A DNA stretch of 64,000 nt, from contig JADWOT020000008.1 of assembly GCA_036345935.2 (NCBI GenBank), forward strand, positions 2,893,114 to 2,957,113, written 5' to 3'. The notes under the pieces are model-generated. The model saw nothing but the letters and a program-made list of their open reading frames with translations. It ran no database searches and was not told the DNA's origin. Positions 25,112 through 35,880 of the stretch are shown here, in pieces. The number at the start of each line of letters is the position of its first letter. Position 1 is the first letter of the stretch. Both the position numbers and the translations under genes were made by a program. The stretch is from Taenia hydatigena. Its lineage: Eukaryota; Platyhelminthes; Cestoda; Cyclophyllidea; Taeniidae.

Positions 25112-25505
25112 TCAAGTTGTATAGCTTTTTGCGCATTTTGAAAACCCAAGGTGCTCCGATTGCAGCGGCGGAAAGCGAAGATTATGATAAAAGGCAGCTG
25201 CCTTGATTTCTATTGTGGGTGATATTCCATAGCTTAAAAGAAGAAGTTTATGTAGTGCGGATAAGAAATTTAAGTGTCCTTCATCAAATTGGCTGAATAT
25301 GGTTTCATTGTTCGGCAAGTTCTCACACCTGTGTTCTTCAGATCTGGCAATTGCAGCCTGAATAAAATTTATCGTAAACCCCTCAAGAAGGTACGGTACA
25401 GGGGTGTGTGCTGTAGCATTTAAAAAAAAATTAAACACGCAACACATTCCCCAACACCAAATGAAGTGTAAACAAAGAGTGCTCACCAAGCGGTAAACCA
25501 GACAT
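25112..25505 (-). CDS. Small two-exon protein of unknown function (105 residues)
   Basis: Exon 1 is 25487-25505 (ATG to a GTGAGC donor, 19 nt). Exon 2 is 25112-25410, after an ATGCTACAG acceptor, and ends TGA at 25114-25112. The two join in phase 1 and give one uninterrupted 105-residue frame beginning MSGLPLAHTPVPYLLEGFT, with NETIFSQFDEGHLNFLSAL and AAAFYHNLRFPPL further on. The intron is 76 nt. No signal peptide or membrane segment is evident. The order Pro-Tyr-Leu-Leu-Glu-Gly-Phe-Thr is reminiscent of the start of RII-type docking domains, but the resemblance is too short to use. It lies in tandem 460 bp upstream of alpha-actinin. The model depends on the short first exon; family unknown. 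Confidence 0.5.
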
Positions 25506-26121
25506 CACGCTGTGGTGTTGAAACGCAAATTACATTATAATTGGCTTTTTAAATAAAAAATCTCACACAGCAAAACAAAAGGTCAAAGCTTGTATTAAAG
25601 GTATATGTCAGACTCAATCATCATTAAAGAGGCTTCTGTATATATATGCATATCTAAGGTTGAGGGTCATTTCCTGTAACACAAAGAGTTAGTCCCCATT
25701 CGTCACTACGAGAATGACAGACATCTAAATTTGGGGTCAACAAAATTTGTCAAGGCGAATGACGTACGATCTATTTACGAATTGTGGGCTATTTTAAAAA
25801 AATGAATCTTAAAAACACATACAGTGAACGTGATTTTGCGCAGCATTTGGCAATGATTAGTCACATTTAGTCTAAGATGATATAGTATCAAAAACAACTT
25901 ATAATTTACTATGAAAAATCACCAATGTATATGAATAGGAGGCATTAACTTATCAATAATTGTCCACGGAGCAAATGCTTGCGTTTGAAAATTAGGTTGC
26001 TATATAAGAGTAAAATTCAATGTACACATGACATAAAAAAACAATGTTAGGGCAAGATGTGTGCAAGTGATGGATGCTTTCACAAATGTAGGAAGAATGT
26101 AGAAAAGCAAATTTACACAGG
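25506..26121. other. Spacer between the 105-residue gene and the palindrome
   Basis: AT-rich, no gene recognised. Its right end at about 26121 is the left breakpoint of the palindrome, where similarity to the right arm stops abruptly. Confidence 0.5.
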
Positions 26122-26229
26122 CATCGCCTTCACCACGGCATGGTACCATTTTGCATTCAGCCTTACGTGTGCATCACCGCCTTTACTGAAGTTGTTTCAG
26201 TAGCAAGTATATCGTGCTTTTACTTTAAG

Positions 26230-26334
26230 ATTATGCTGATATGTGCTGTGGCGATGAATTGTGCTCGGTTGAAAGAACTGCGTTACTACGAGCCATCAGT
26301 GAATGACGACGAAACCATTCGACTGCGTCATTGA
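26230..26334 (+). pseudogene. Orphan copy of M6/PLP terminal exon
   Basis: 35 codons identical in translation to exon 6 of the M6 gene at 45041-45145, starting IMLICAVAMNCARLKEL and ending with TGA. The TTTACTTTAAG acceptor is preserved, as is upstream intron sequence back to 26122. No other M6 exon lies on this side, so the fragment cannot make a proteolipid. It was carried along by the inverted duplication. Confidence 0.8.
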
Positions 26335-27709
26335 CCTCCTTCTACGCCTAACGTGTCTACGTCCATAACATCCGCCTCCATAACAACCGTCCTGCTGTGT
26401 GTGGGAGTGCTAGTCGCCCACCAACAGGTTGTACAAGAGACTGCCTTTTCTCCATTCATACTTCGTCTATTTTTACAATGTCTCCTGCATGTCCCCACTT
26501 CACTTCATTCTTCATGGCACATAACCAATCAATATGATTCCTCTACTCAACTATTGCTACTTTCTTCCATACTTCATCCCCTTTTTTCGTGCACTACACC
26601 TGTATCCCTTCCAACGACACCAATAGTGGGTTGTGTAAATAAAGTATAAATTTACATGTTTCACAATGTTGGACACTTGGCTTGAGGAATGGTTGGCAGT
26701 CTTTCCACTTCCGATAATACTGGTAACAGTGATTTGAGTAAATTCGTCTTCCTACTCACAGGCTTTCTTGCCTTCCCTTCAAATTGCATTGAAGGATGAA
26801 AGGTAGGACTATATTTTAACCTCAACTCAGCGAAATAAATGTGAGCTAAGTGTAAATGGTGCTATTTTACGAAGTTGAGTGTGCTCTGCAGTGTCAGCAA
26901 GGAGAAGGTGTAGTGTGGAATGGTTGGTCCTTCATGCAACGGTTTATGTACCATTGGCGGACCACAGGAAAGGAGTCATTGTCATGAATAATCGGCGGGT
27001 GGTAACTCCTACCTGATCATGAGCACTGCACCATCACCTCATAAACGCAACGAACACTGAGCACAAAGATGAAAGTGTGACGGCATCACTTTTCGGGTCA
27101 TATCAGTCCATCGCACAAGATGATTCGCCCATTAATGAGCTATTTACACCAGTGACAAAGGGAACGAGAAGCTGAGCTACTAGCATTTGGTTTCATTAAT
27201 CTGTTAAGGCAGAAAATAACTGCGTACATTTAAAGGAGGAATAATTAAACGAATCTTGCTTCTCTGATTTGAAGAAAACGAATCATTCTTTAGTGGATTT
27301 TTCACCCATTGACTTATCATAAACATGAATTCTTGATTTCTCCCCACCACCTAATAAGCAACCAGTCATCATTCACTGACAATGCTGAGAAGTGCCTCAC
27401 ACATCTCGTCTTGGGAAACCTGAACAGACCCAACAAAATGTGTCAGCGCCACGGTGACACACCGCATTTGAGGATGGCATTAGATGGAATGGCGGAACCG
27501 CAACCTCTTCCTCATATGCATTCCGTGTTCTACATTCCCTTTGCACTCTGCAAGGCACGAAACCTCCGACATGTGGGAAATAAACCTGCTTTTCGCCCCA
27601 AAAGTAATGCTCTCAGTAGCCCTGGTCTCGTGGGAGTTTGGGCCTATCCCCTTCCCATCCCAAGCTGATCACTTTAACACTTTGTTCGTTAACGCTTCAA
27701 ACACAACGT
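26335..27709. other. Arm A spacer between the M6 exon copy and the channel 3' end
   Basis: Non-coding sequence paired with about 43666-45040. The best open frame (27309-27668 plus; mirror 43707-44066 minus) is 119 codons in both copies, with a dozen or so replacements and no known motif. The spread of changes does not look protein-like. Confidence 0.5.
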
Positions 27710-29011
27710 TTATTTTCTGTGGTGTGAGTGAGAGTGGTGGAGGTAGACCGACCAGTAGGTAACGTTAAATAGGAGGAAACAGAGAGGATACACTAGTGCA
27801 CAAACTCGATCCAAACATCTCGCAGTCGGACAACACATTCTTGCTCGCCTCGACAACCTCACTGCCATCGACTCGGTTGCTGCACCATCCACCACGGAGA
27901 GGTCGGACGTGGGGCTTCTCCTCCGTTCCCCGAGCATTCGAGCCTCCCTTCTGGCGGCTGTATTGACAAAAGCAAATTCCAACAGAGCTCCTACCACAAA
28001 GGAGAAACAGGTAAAGAACCATGTGTCAATTGCTTTGATGTATGACACTCTGGGGAGTTGAGACAAGACTGCAGCACTTTGCGTGATTAAGGAGAGGACA
28101 GTGAGCAAACCAAGCGACGTTCTTGCAGCCGTCGCCTCACAGTCAATGAGGAATGACATCCACGCGATCAGCACCACCAACAGAGATGGCAAGTAGGCGT
28201 AGATGAGGTAGAAGCCAAATTTACGACTCAACTCAAATTCCACATTCAGACAGGTGAAATTACCGGTCGCTGTGTAGGTGCGATCACAGTACGTGCAGGT
28301 GTGCTTCACTACAGCATATTCATTCATTTCCCTCTCCTCCAACTGAACAGCCGCATTCAGTACCGTGTCGTCTCGTCTTTGCCCACTCCTGTCGTAACCA
28401 CCCACATTCCACCATCGGAATTGCACGTCGCGTGTCGAGTAGCCATAACTGCCAATGTTGGCCGAGCAGTACTGTGTGTCCATGGGGAAGTCCCACAATT
28501 CCATGTGGCACAACAGTACAACTGTCAGCTTTTGACTGTAAGTGATCATACCGTTGGAGGTGATCCATGCCAGTGTGTTGGGTGTGGTGATGGCGTGTAG
28601 GGTGGATGACTTGGCGTTGCGGAAGAACAGATCGGGCAACCAAATATCACGCATGTACAGGTGGATCGGCACCGCACTGTAGTTGTAACGATCACCAACG
28701 TCAAGACGTGGATCATACCAACGCTGACGCAGCAGAATATCCAACCTATAATCCATGTCAACAACATTCACCGCACTGATTGTGTTAATGTGCATGTTGA
28801 TCTCCACGAAAACAGTGTCAGTTGGTGTTGTGGTGTTATGCGCTGCAAGACGTCGTGGCTTCGGTCGTTCATAACGTGAGTAATTGGTGAAGAGTCGTTT
28901 GGTGATTGCATCCAAATCGTCACAGTTGTCAGCAGCAACACCCTCGAGACAGTAATCGCTGCGAACTGGCGACGTGGCAAGAAGAGTTGCAAGAAGAAGC
29001 AGTAGCATCAT
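27710..29011 (-). CDS. Cys-loop ligand-gated chloride channel-like subunit, intronless (left copy)
   Basis: 433 residues in one exon. A signal peptide (1-18) is followed by an extracellular domain with N-glycosylation sites and a 13-residue Cys-loop (C168-C182, motif WDFPMD), and a second cysteine pair near 239-254 as in GluCl and glycine receptors. Four membrane segments follow (about 265-288, 296-318, 326-348, 404-424). The M1-M2 link reads ATAARTSLG, so Arg 0' and Ala -1' of anion channels are kept, but the usual Pro -2' is Ala. The M3-M4 loop is short and basic. The stop codon lies inside an AATAAA polyadenylation signal. It differs from the 42364-43665 copy at eight residues, all after position 200. 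The family call is firm; the ligand (glutamate, glycine or GABA) is not determined. Confidence 0.9.
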   Translation of the reverse strand: MMLLLLLATLLATSPVRSDYCLEGVAADNCDDLDAITKRLFTNYSRYERPKPRRLAAHNTTTPTDTVFVEINMHINTISAVNVVDMDYRLDILLRQRWYDPRLDVGDRYNYSAVPIHLYMRDIWLPDLFFRNAKSSTLHAITTPNTLAWITSNGMITYSQKLTVVLLCHMELWDFPMDTQYCSANIGSYGYSTRDVQFRWWNVGGYDRSGQRRDDTVLNAAVQLEEREMNEYAVVKHTCTYCDRTYTATGNFTCLNVEFELSRKFGFYLIYAYLPSLLVVLIAWMSFLIDCEATAARTSLGLLTVLSLITQSAAVLSQLPRVSYIKAIDTWFFTCFSFVVGALLEFAFVNTAARREARMLGERRRSPTSDLSVVDGAATESMAVRLSRRARMCCPTARCLDRVCALVYPLCFLLFNVTYWSVYLHHSHSHHRK

Positions 29012-29058
29012 CTAAATGGAAAAATAAAACAGAAGGCGATAATGGCATGGAAAGATGT

Positions 29059-29083
29059 GGAGGAGGAGGAGGAGGAGGAGGGG
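29059..29083. repeat. GGA microsatellite at the A/B junction (left)
   Basis: About eight GGA units in the channel's presumed 5' UTR, exactly where arm A meets arm B. The mirrored tract is at 42293-42317. Confidence 0.85.
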
Positions 29084-30862
29084 GTGTTTCTTCTCTCCCA
29101 CCTCAACCCAACCTCGTTGTCTGCTATAATTTCTTCCGACGCATTAATCGTATGCCATAAACTGCAGTTTTGTATCCACGGCATCGTTTCAGTGCTTGTC
29201 TGTTTCCCACGAGGTAAATACTAGTCGCCATCAAGCTTCAGTAGTGTTGTGGTGCAAAGACGAAGAAGTGTAAGGAGTAAGTGTAGAGTGGATTGTGGGT
29301 TAGTGAATGATGCAGAGACAACTCATAACGCAGCAAAGCCACTCATCGCAGGAGAAGGTGGCGGCTGTCAACATTTAACACATCACCTTCATAGCCATCT
29401 CCACTCATTTTATGTGGATGCGAACAAATTGCTACATCAACACAGTCTACACTGAGCACTCAAAAGTGTGCGCATTTGACACACCTACTTCTCCACCACG
29501 ACGAGTGGAAGGTCTTGCAGACCACGGCTCAGCACACTCTTCCCCATTCCACACCACTCATCTTGCACATTGCCATCGCAACCCATTTGCACGAGACAAG
29601 AAGCACTGCAGAGTGCTAGAAAGACCCAACACCGAATGCCTTCCCCTTGGAAAGGATTTATGATGCACGCACATAAACAATTGTGGACTGTCTCCAGTGT
29701 GTACATTTGCTTTAATCAACATCCACAAAGAAGGAAAAAGTCATCCTTTGCCATATTGTGAGCTAGTTTTTAATGCACTTCCAGCGAAACATTTTTAGAA
29801 CCCAACACTTTCCAATCATAAATGTCGAATTGAAATGAATGAAGTCGAGGGCAGTCACTTCCGTTCGGGGACAAAATATAACTACTCGCATCCAACGTGA
29901 AGACCTATTTTATGAGCCTAACATGAGTTTTCTTTAACTTTGGTCTTATTCAGGATTGTCTTAAATCCGATCCACATGCGAGCAAGTCAGTGCATTCTTT
30001 GATTGTCAATTTGTCAAAAAGGAACTAAGGCAAATGTGAGGAGTCAGCTTATCCGAACACAATGCAAAATACAAGGGAGTCAAAAAAGACTCAACAATAC
30101 TTTACGGAAATGATGCTCTACAGATGCATTTTTTCAAAGGCAGCTTTTTCAACCTTGTTTAAAGACGCTAGAGTGACTTCGATTGCATCACTTCTTCTCA
30201 CTAGGTCAGGGTTGAGGTTGTGCTGGCTAAATTGGCTAGGAATACCAATGCAAAGCAAAAAATTAGACCTCTCTCGATTTGTGCCTACCAAAGTACAAAG
30301 TTGCTCGACTTTATTCGGAGAATAAAAGACTCAATGCTCACTTAGACACCTACGGAAACGGTGGACTCGGTATTGCATCACCACTTACTACTACTGTGCC
30401 AGACAGAATCATCTTGGGCCACAATTTGGAAGTTCATAGTGTGTAGAAACGAACTTACTTTCGCATGCGCGACTTGTGGTGTGGGAATGGTTTTGTCATT
30501 GTCAAGGCTCGTCCCAAGGTCACCTTGTGGCATTAGCCAATCAGACGACTGCCCACTTGTTGGGTCTGGGAGATTGGGCGGCAGTACCGGCAAATATAAT
30601 AAAGAAATACACTTCGATGCGGCGACTGGTGCTTACTATGGACAAGGTCACTTGAGGAGTCAAATTGTCATGATTGGCAGGTGAGTAGAAATCGACCTTG
30701 ACATCTGTCATTTGGTGCAGAGAGTGTGGCAGTTGTTGGTGTCGGCCCAGGTCGAGTGAGTTGTCTGTCGGCTTTAGCAAATCACTTGAAATGCGATCTG
30801 GTTAAAAACTTTCGGTATGTAGATTATGCTATGAGGTAACAGTGGGGCAAGCGAAATTTTTG
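29084..30862. repeat. Palindrome arm B, copy 1
   Basis: About 1.78 kb, present four times: here, inverted at about 33725-35504, direct at about 35881-37651, and inverted at about 40514-42292. Beside a channel gene it is the gene's upstream region. It contains a 107-codon frame (30361-30684) open in all four copies. Confidence 0.85.
30361..30684 (+). CDS. Unknown 107-codon frame, arm B copy 1
   Basis: The frame begins MDSVLHHHL and ends in KEIHFDAATGAYYGQGH followed by QIVMIGR, with a GTGAGT donor-like hexamer right after the last codons. The C-terminal 60 or so codons are almost unchanged in the mirrored copies at 33904-34227, 37150-37473 and 40692-41015. No family was recognised. It may be a real exon or a chance frame kept open by recent duplication; an antisense frame is also conserved, which weakens the coding case. 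Confidence 0.25.
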   Translation: MDSVLHHHLLLLCQTESSWATIWKFIVCRNELTFACATCGVGMVLSLSRLVPRSPCGISQSDDCPLVGSGRLGGSTGKYNKEIHFDAATGAYYGQGHLRSQIVMIGR

Positions 30863-30949
30863 CTGCAACAATTTATCAGCTAAACCTCTCACATTAATCG
30901 TAGAATGACACTGAAGCGGCAAAAAATGTCAAAGTTTGGAATACGAAGT

Positions 30950-31880
30950 TTTGTACCTAAGCACTTGTGCAATGGAACGTGTACTGTTCACCAGCCATTT
31001 ACACAATGGGGCGATACTTCAAGCGCGAAGAGATCATGGAGCGCTGACCTGGTTGAAGGCATTGAAGGAGATCGACTACTCGGTTGCACACTGGTACGAG
31101 GAAGTCCAACAATATGACTTGTCTGTGCAGTAGAGAAAAGGGAACTGGCATGGTAACGCGGATGCATTGGCCCTCAGACCTCTCCGAGCAGAAAAGCATA
31201 GCGGTATAGTGGGTGGCCTATTTGCAGGCGAGACAACTAACCACCAGTGGAGCAACACGCATAGTTCAGGCCCCGACACGTGCCTAACAGACGAGAGATT
31301 ATAGGCATCCTCGAGCAAGTCCACTGCGAAAGAGATGAATACGTCGAGCTAGACAGCCAGCCACATGTAAAACAATTGTCTAAACACTGCCTGGAAGGTG
31401 AGGTTTTGTGGTCACGTCTCCAAGCGTGTGGCTGTTGCAGGTTGACTGATACAAGCAGTCCTTCAAGAGCTGCACGATCAATTGGGCCATGTAGGCGAGG
31501 GGAAGATGGTGGAGACCTCAACCAATCAAAGGAGACTGCTGACTCTCTTTCTTCCCTGATATGATAGTCTTCTGCCGCATCTGCATCACTTGCAGTAGTT
31601 CCGTGAAAACCTCTTATAGAGTAGTCGCAGCCCTGCAGCCTATGTCTGGCGGTTTTTGGTTTAACGAGTGGGTATAGACATGACGGGTGCTCTGCCACTT
31701 ACCAAGAGCGGAAACCGTTATATTCTGGTTATGGTTGACTGCTTCACAAAAGTAGCCGAAGCAAAAATCGTGAAGTCGCAAGACGCTGGGACGGCGCGCC
31801 AACCTTCGTCAGTCGTTGGGTGTGTGAGCATGGAGTGTCTCAATCAGACCATAGCAAAAAAGGTCCTAATTTGAAAAACT
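30950..31880 (+). pseudogene. Decayed Ty3/gypsy pol relic (RNase H to integrase), copy 1
   Basis: Three remnants in order. An RNase H tail carries ALTWLKALKE and WYEEVQQYDLSVQ, with a stop right after, then NADALA. An integrase zinc-binding piece has LHDQLGHVGEGK. The integrase core start is GIDMTGALPLTKSGNRYILV followed by MVDCFTK. The pieces are in different frames and interrupted by stops. A frameshift after DAGT removes the end of the core here, whereas copy 2 stays open longer. No reverse transcriptase or LTR could be placed, so this is a dead internal fragment. Confidence 0.75.
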
Positions 31881-33724
31881 GAATTTTCGCTTAACTCTGC
31901 ATAAGAACGATGAGGACAATACGAGTGTAGGCAAAAATTCATTACATTTTAATGGCAAGTGAATCATTTACGCTGGTGACGCAGGCGAAATGTCGCATTT
32001 GATCGCTAAATCACATATAAATAGTGAAGAGGAGGGGTTTTCCCTTACTCTTCCTCCACCCTTGTAATGATTGTGTCAAGACCGTGATGTGTACGCTAAT
32101 CCCCCAACTCATAATATGAATTTTGTCTCCTTGCTGATTATTTCCACATCAAATTATCTGTTGTGGTTTGTTGTCACGGCACAGTCAAATCAATGGCACA
32201 GGCAAGAGTGTCGTGTTGCCAGACTTTCGGTAGGTTTATTGCCGAAGTGCACAATGGCTTCGAAAGTAGGCATGTGGAAGACACGTTCGTATAATAAAAG
32301 GGGCACGCCATTTAGTGAAGACGGAAAGTGGATGCAGGATGAGATGGTGTTTGTGAGGGTTTGCCTTAAATGTGACATTTGTGTGGATGGATTCCCTCCC
32401 TCCCTCCCCCCTTCCTCCCCCCGCCCTCCAAGCAGTATCATGGCTATCATGCTTCTGCGTTGGTCGAATGTCCAGAAGTGACCACCGCTACCTTTCAGCA
32501 TGGAGCATTTGGCGACCACCACTACTTTTAATTAACATAGTGACATCCATTGAACCCTTGGCATTTAGTCTGCGGAATGTGACTAGAGGCGGATGGTTTT
32601 GTTGGCGTACCGCCCAACACGAGGCGAAAATGGAAGCCTAAATTGTCTCTCTTCTCTTCACACCACCATTTTGTACACCTGACTGAAGAGGTTAGGTTTT
32701 TCAATTCCTTTCGCAATAAAAGAACATTAAAATTGACTCTGAAGTTCACATCTGCTGAAGTGGCACGTGATTGTGTTCTTGCTTCACATTCACGCGGATT
32801 CACCACCTTTACTTCCGGTTCATTGTCCTCGCACGTTCAGCGGCATCAAACTTCATCGAGGCGCGTGCCGCACGACCTATTTGAGAATTGTGCGCTGCTT
32901 TGCAGTAAATGTGTCTCGAATGGACACCTTAGATGCCTGTGACTTTTTCACTGCATTTGGCATTCAATAGTCACTTTTATTCTGAGAAGACATTGTATCC
33001 GAATAAAACTTTTATTTAACATAAAATACCACCAAGGTAGAAGGACTGGGTGGTATTGCCTCGATTCTATATTTGTCGATGCTCAAAACATTTCTGTGTG
33101 GCGACGAAGCGGAGGCAGCCTCTGTTTGTTGCTGGAGATTCAAAAACATCCCAAAACCATATTTCATTCGGTTCTTGGCATTGTCTCAGCGTAGTTTTAA
33201 TAAAAGTAGCCAATCTTTTATGCGAAATTAGGTGTGAACGTGCTTGTCTCCAGAAAAAAGAATGAATTCATTTGCACACTTAAACTAAATGATCCTCATT
33301 TTGCCCCTTTCCCGTTTGGAGATGCGAGGTTTTATTCACCTGTCCATCATCGGCTGGTGGCAGGTGGGTCGCCTAGTCCCAATGCCGTGTCGTCGCCACT
33401 TCGGTTGACAAGTAACAATTAGGGATAAGCTTGCCGTTTTGGAAATTCAATGGACGCCTGGAGAGTTGAGTGAATGCGTGCAGGGAGTAAGATGATAGTC
33501 AAAGCTTACGATCATTCATTACTAAAATCGCTTGTAAGCCACTTCAATGGACATTTTTTTGTGTTGAATGTGAGATATCTATCAGGATTTCGTTGGATTT
33601 CTACAAATTATTGAACATTTTAAAGTCTATCCAACCAACTACTTATTTCAGTGAACTAATTCCAAAAATGGCAAATCCATTAATAGAAGACACGACGTAT
33701 TTTCTCCTCCACATTACTGATGCA
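31881..33724. other. Remainder of spacer C, copy 1
   Basis: No recognisable gene. A 136-codon frame at 32071-32481 is also open in copy 2 and in the M6-intron copy (46846-47256 minus), but it includes a pyrimidine-rich tract and has no known motif. Confidence 0.45.
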
Positions 33725-35504
33725 TCAAAAATTTCGCTTGCCCCACTGTTACCTCATAGCATAATCTACGTACCGAAGGTTTTCAATCAGATTACATTTC
33801 AAGTGATTTGCAAAAGCTGACAGACAACTCACTCGACCTGGGCCGACACCAACAACTGCCACACTCTCTGCACCAAATGACAGATGTCAACGTCGATTTC
33901 TACTCACCTGCCAATCATGACAATTTGACTCCTCAAGTGACCTTGTCCATAGTAAGCACCAGTCGCCGCATCGAAGTGTATTTCTTTATTATATTTGCCG
34001 GTACTGCCGCCCAATCTCCCAGACCCAACAAGTGGGCAGTCGTCTGATTGGCTAATGCCACAAGGTGACCTTGGGACGAGCCTTGACAATGACAAAACCA
34101 TTCCCACACCACAAATCGCACATACGAAAGTAAGTTCGTTTCTACCCACTATGAACTTCCAAATTGTGGCCCAAGATGATTCTGTCTGGCATAGTAGTAG
34201 TAAGTGGTGATGCAATACCGAGTCCACCGATTCCGTAGGTGTCTAAGTGAGCATTGAGTCTTTTATTCTTCGAAAAATGTCAAGCAACTTTGCACTTGGG
34301 TAGGCACAAATCGAGAGATGTCTAATTTCTGTTTTGCATTGGTATTCCTAGCCAATTTAGCCAGCACAACCTCAACCCTGACCTTGTGAGAAGAAGTGAT
34401 GCAATCGAAGTCACTCTAGCGTCTTTAAACAAGGTTTAAAAAGCTGCCTTTGAAAAAATGCATCTGTAGAGCATCATTTCCGTAAAGTATTGTTGAGTCT
34501 TTTTTGACTCCCTTGTATTTTGCATTGTGTTCGGATAAGCTGACTCCTCACATTTGCCTTAGTTCCTTTTTGACAAATTGACAATCAAAGAATGCACTGA
34601 CTTGCTCGCATGTGGATCGGATTTAACACAATCCTGAGGAAGACCAAAGTTACAGAAAGCTCATGTTAGGCTCATAAAATAGGTCTACACGTTGGATGCG
34701 AGTAGCTATATTTTGTCCCCGAACGGAAGTGACTGCCCTCGACTTCATTCACTTGAATTCGACATTTATGATTGGAAAGTGTTGGGTTCTAAAAATGTTT
34801 CGCTGGAAGTGCATTAAAAACTAGCTCACAATATGGCAAAGGATGACTTTTTCCTTCTTTGTGGATGTTGATTAAAACAAATGTACACACTGGAGACAGT
34901 CCACAATTGTTTATGTGCGTGCATCATAAATCCTTCCCAAGGGGAAGGCATTCGGTGTTGGGTCTTTCTAGCACTCTGCAGTGCTTCTTGTCTTGTGCAA
35001 ATGGGTTGCGACTGTAATGTGCAAGATTAGTGGTGTGGAATGGAGAAGAGTGTGCTGAGCCGTGGTCTGCAAGACCGTCCACTCGTCGTGGTGGAGAAGT
35101 AGTTGTGTCAAATGCGCACACTTTTGAGTGCTCAGTGTAGACTGTGTTGATGTGGCAATTTGTTCCCATCCACATAAAATGAGTGGAGATGGCTATGAAG
35201 GTGATGTGTTAAGTGTTGACAGCCGTCTCCTTCTTCTACGATGACTGGCTTTGCTGTGTTATGAGTTGTCTCTGCATCATTCACTAACCCACAACCCACT
35301 CTACACTTACTCCTTACACTTCTTTGTCTTCACACCACAACACTACTGAAGCTTGACGACGACTAGTAGCCACCTCGTGGGAAATAGACAAGCACTAAAA
35401 CGATGCCGTGGATACAAAACTGCAGTTTATGGCATACGATTAATGCGTCGGAAGAAATTATAGCAAACAACGAGGTTGGGTTGAGGTGGGAGAGAAGAAA
35501 CACC
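33725..35504. repeat. Palindrome arm B, inverted copy
   Basis: Reverse complement of 29084-30862 with scattered substitutions. It leads into a CCT tract and then the single N at 35542. Confidence 0.85.
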
Positions 35505-35541
35505 CCCTCCTCCTCCTCCTCCTCCTCCTCCTCCTCCTCCT
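35505..35541. repeat. CCT microsatellite ending at an assembly N
   Basis: About twelve CCT units, the mirror of the GGA tract that precedes arm B elsewhere. The next base (35542) is N, and the sequence then switches to a forward copy of the channel 5' end, so the true length and joining are uncertain. Confidence 0.85.
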
Positions 35542-35542
35542 N

Positions 35543-35682
35543 TAACGTGAGTAATTGGTGAAGAGTCGTTTGGTGATTGCATCCAAATCGTCACAGTTGT
35601 CAGCAGCAACACCCTTGAGACAGTAATCGCCGCGACCTGGCGACGTGGCAAGAAGCGTTGCAAGAAGAAGCAGTAGCATCAT
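35543..35682 (-). pseudogene. Truncated third copy of the channel gene 5' end
   Basis: The first 46 or so codons of the Cys-loop channel (signal peptide, DYCLKGVAADNCDD, FTNYSR) with three replacements relative to the full copies (residues 16, 18 and 23). It is cut at the N at 35542. Either a real broken third gene or the edge of a full copy collapsed in assembly. Confidence 0.7.
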
Positions 35683-35726
35683 CTAAAAAGAAGAAAAAGA
35701 GAAGGTGATAATGGCATGGATAGATG

Positions 35727-35880
35727 TGGAGGAGGAGGAGGAGGAGAAGGAGGAGGTAGGAGAGGAGGAGGAGGAGGAGGGAGGAGGAGGAGGAGGAGGA
35801 GGAGGAGGAAGAGGAGGAGGAGGAGGAGGAGGAGGAGGAGGAGGAGGAGGAGGAGGAGGAGGAGGAGGAGGAGGCGGAGG
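35727..35880. repeat. Long GGA-rich purine tract
   Basis: About 150 nt of almost pure GGA on the plus strand, with a few GAA and GGT interruptions. It is the expanded counterpart of the 25-nt tracts at 29059 and 42293. Poly-Gly, poly-Arg and poly-Leu frames through it are artefacts of the repeat. Confidence 0.95.

Larger units (their letters stand above)
26122..29058. repeat. Palindrome outer arm A (left copy)
   Basis: Inverted copy of about 42318-45254. It contains, left to right, an orphan M6 terminal exon, about 1.4 kb of spacer, and the minus-strand channel gene. Similarity is high but clearly imperfect in the distal half and nearly complete towards 29 kb. The outer limit is sharp: both arms share CATCGCC at the junction and then diverge. 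Confidence 0.85.
30863..33724. repeat. Palindrome spacer C, copy 1
   Basis: About 2.86 kb between arm B and its inverted copy, repeated in the same orientation at 37652-40513. The left third is a Ty3/gypsy pol relic. The middle (about 32030-32890) also occurs inverted within an M6 intron at 46446-47300. Confidence 0.8.

Noticed and set aside
30378..30593. Antisense frames in arm B (71 and 79 codons)
   Set aside because: They mirror the 107-codon frame and recur only because the whole arm is duplicated; no independent coding support.
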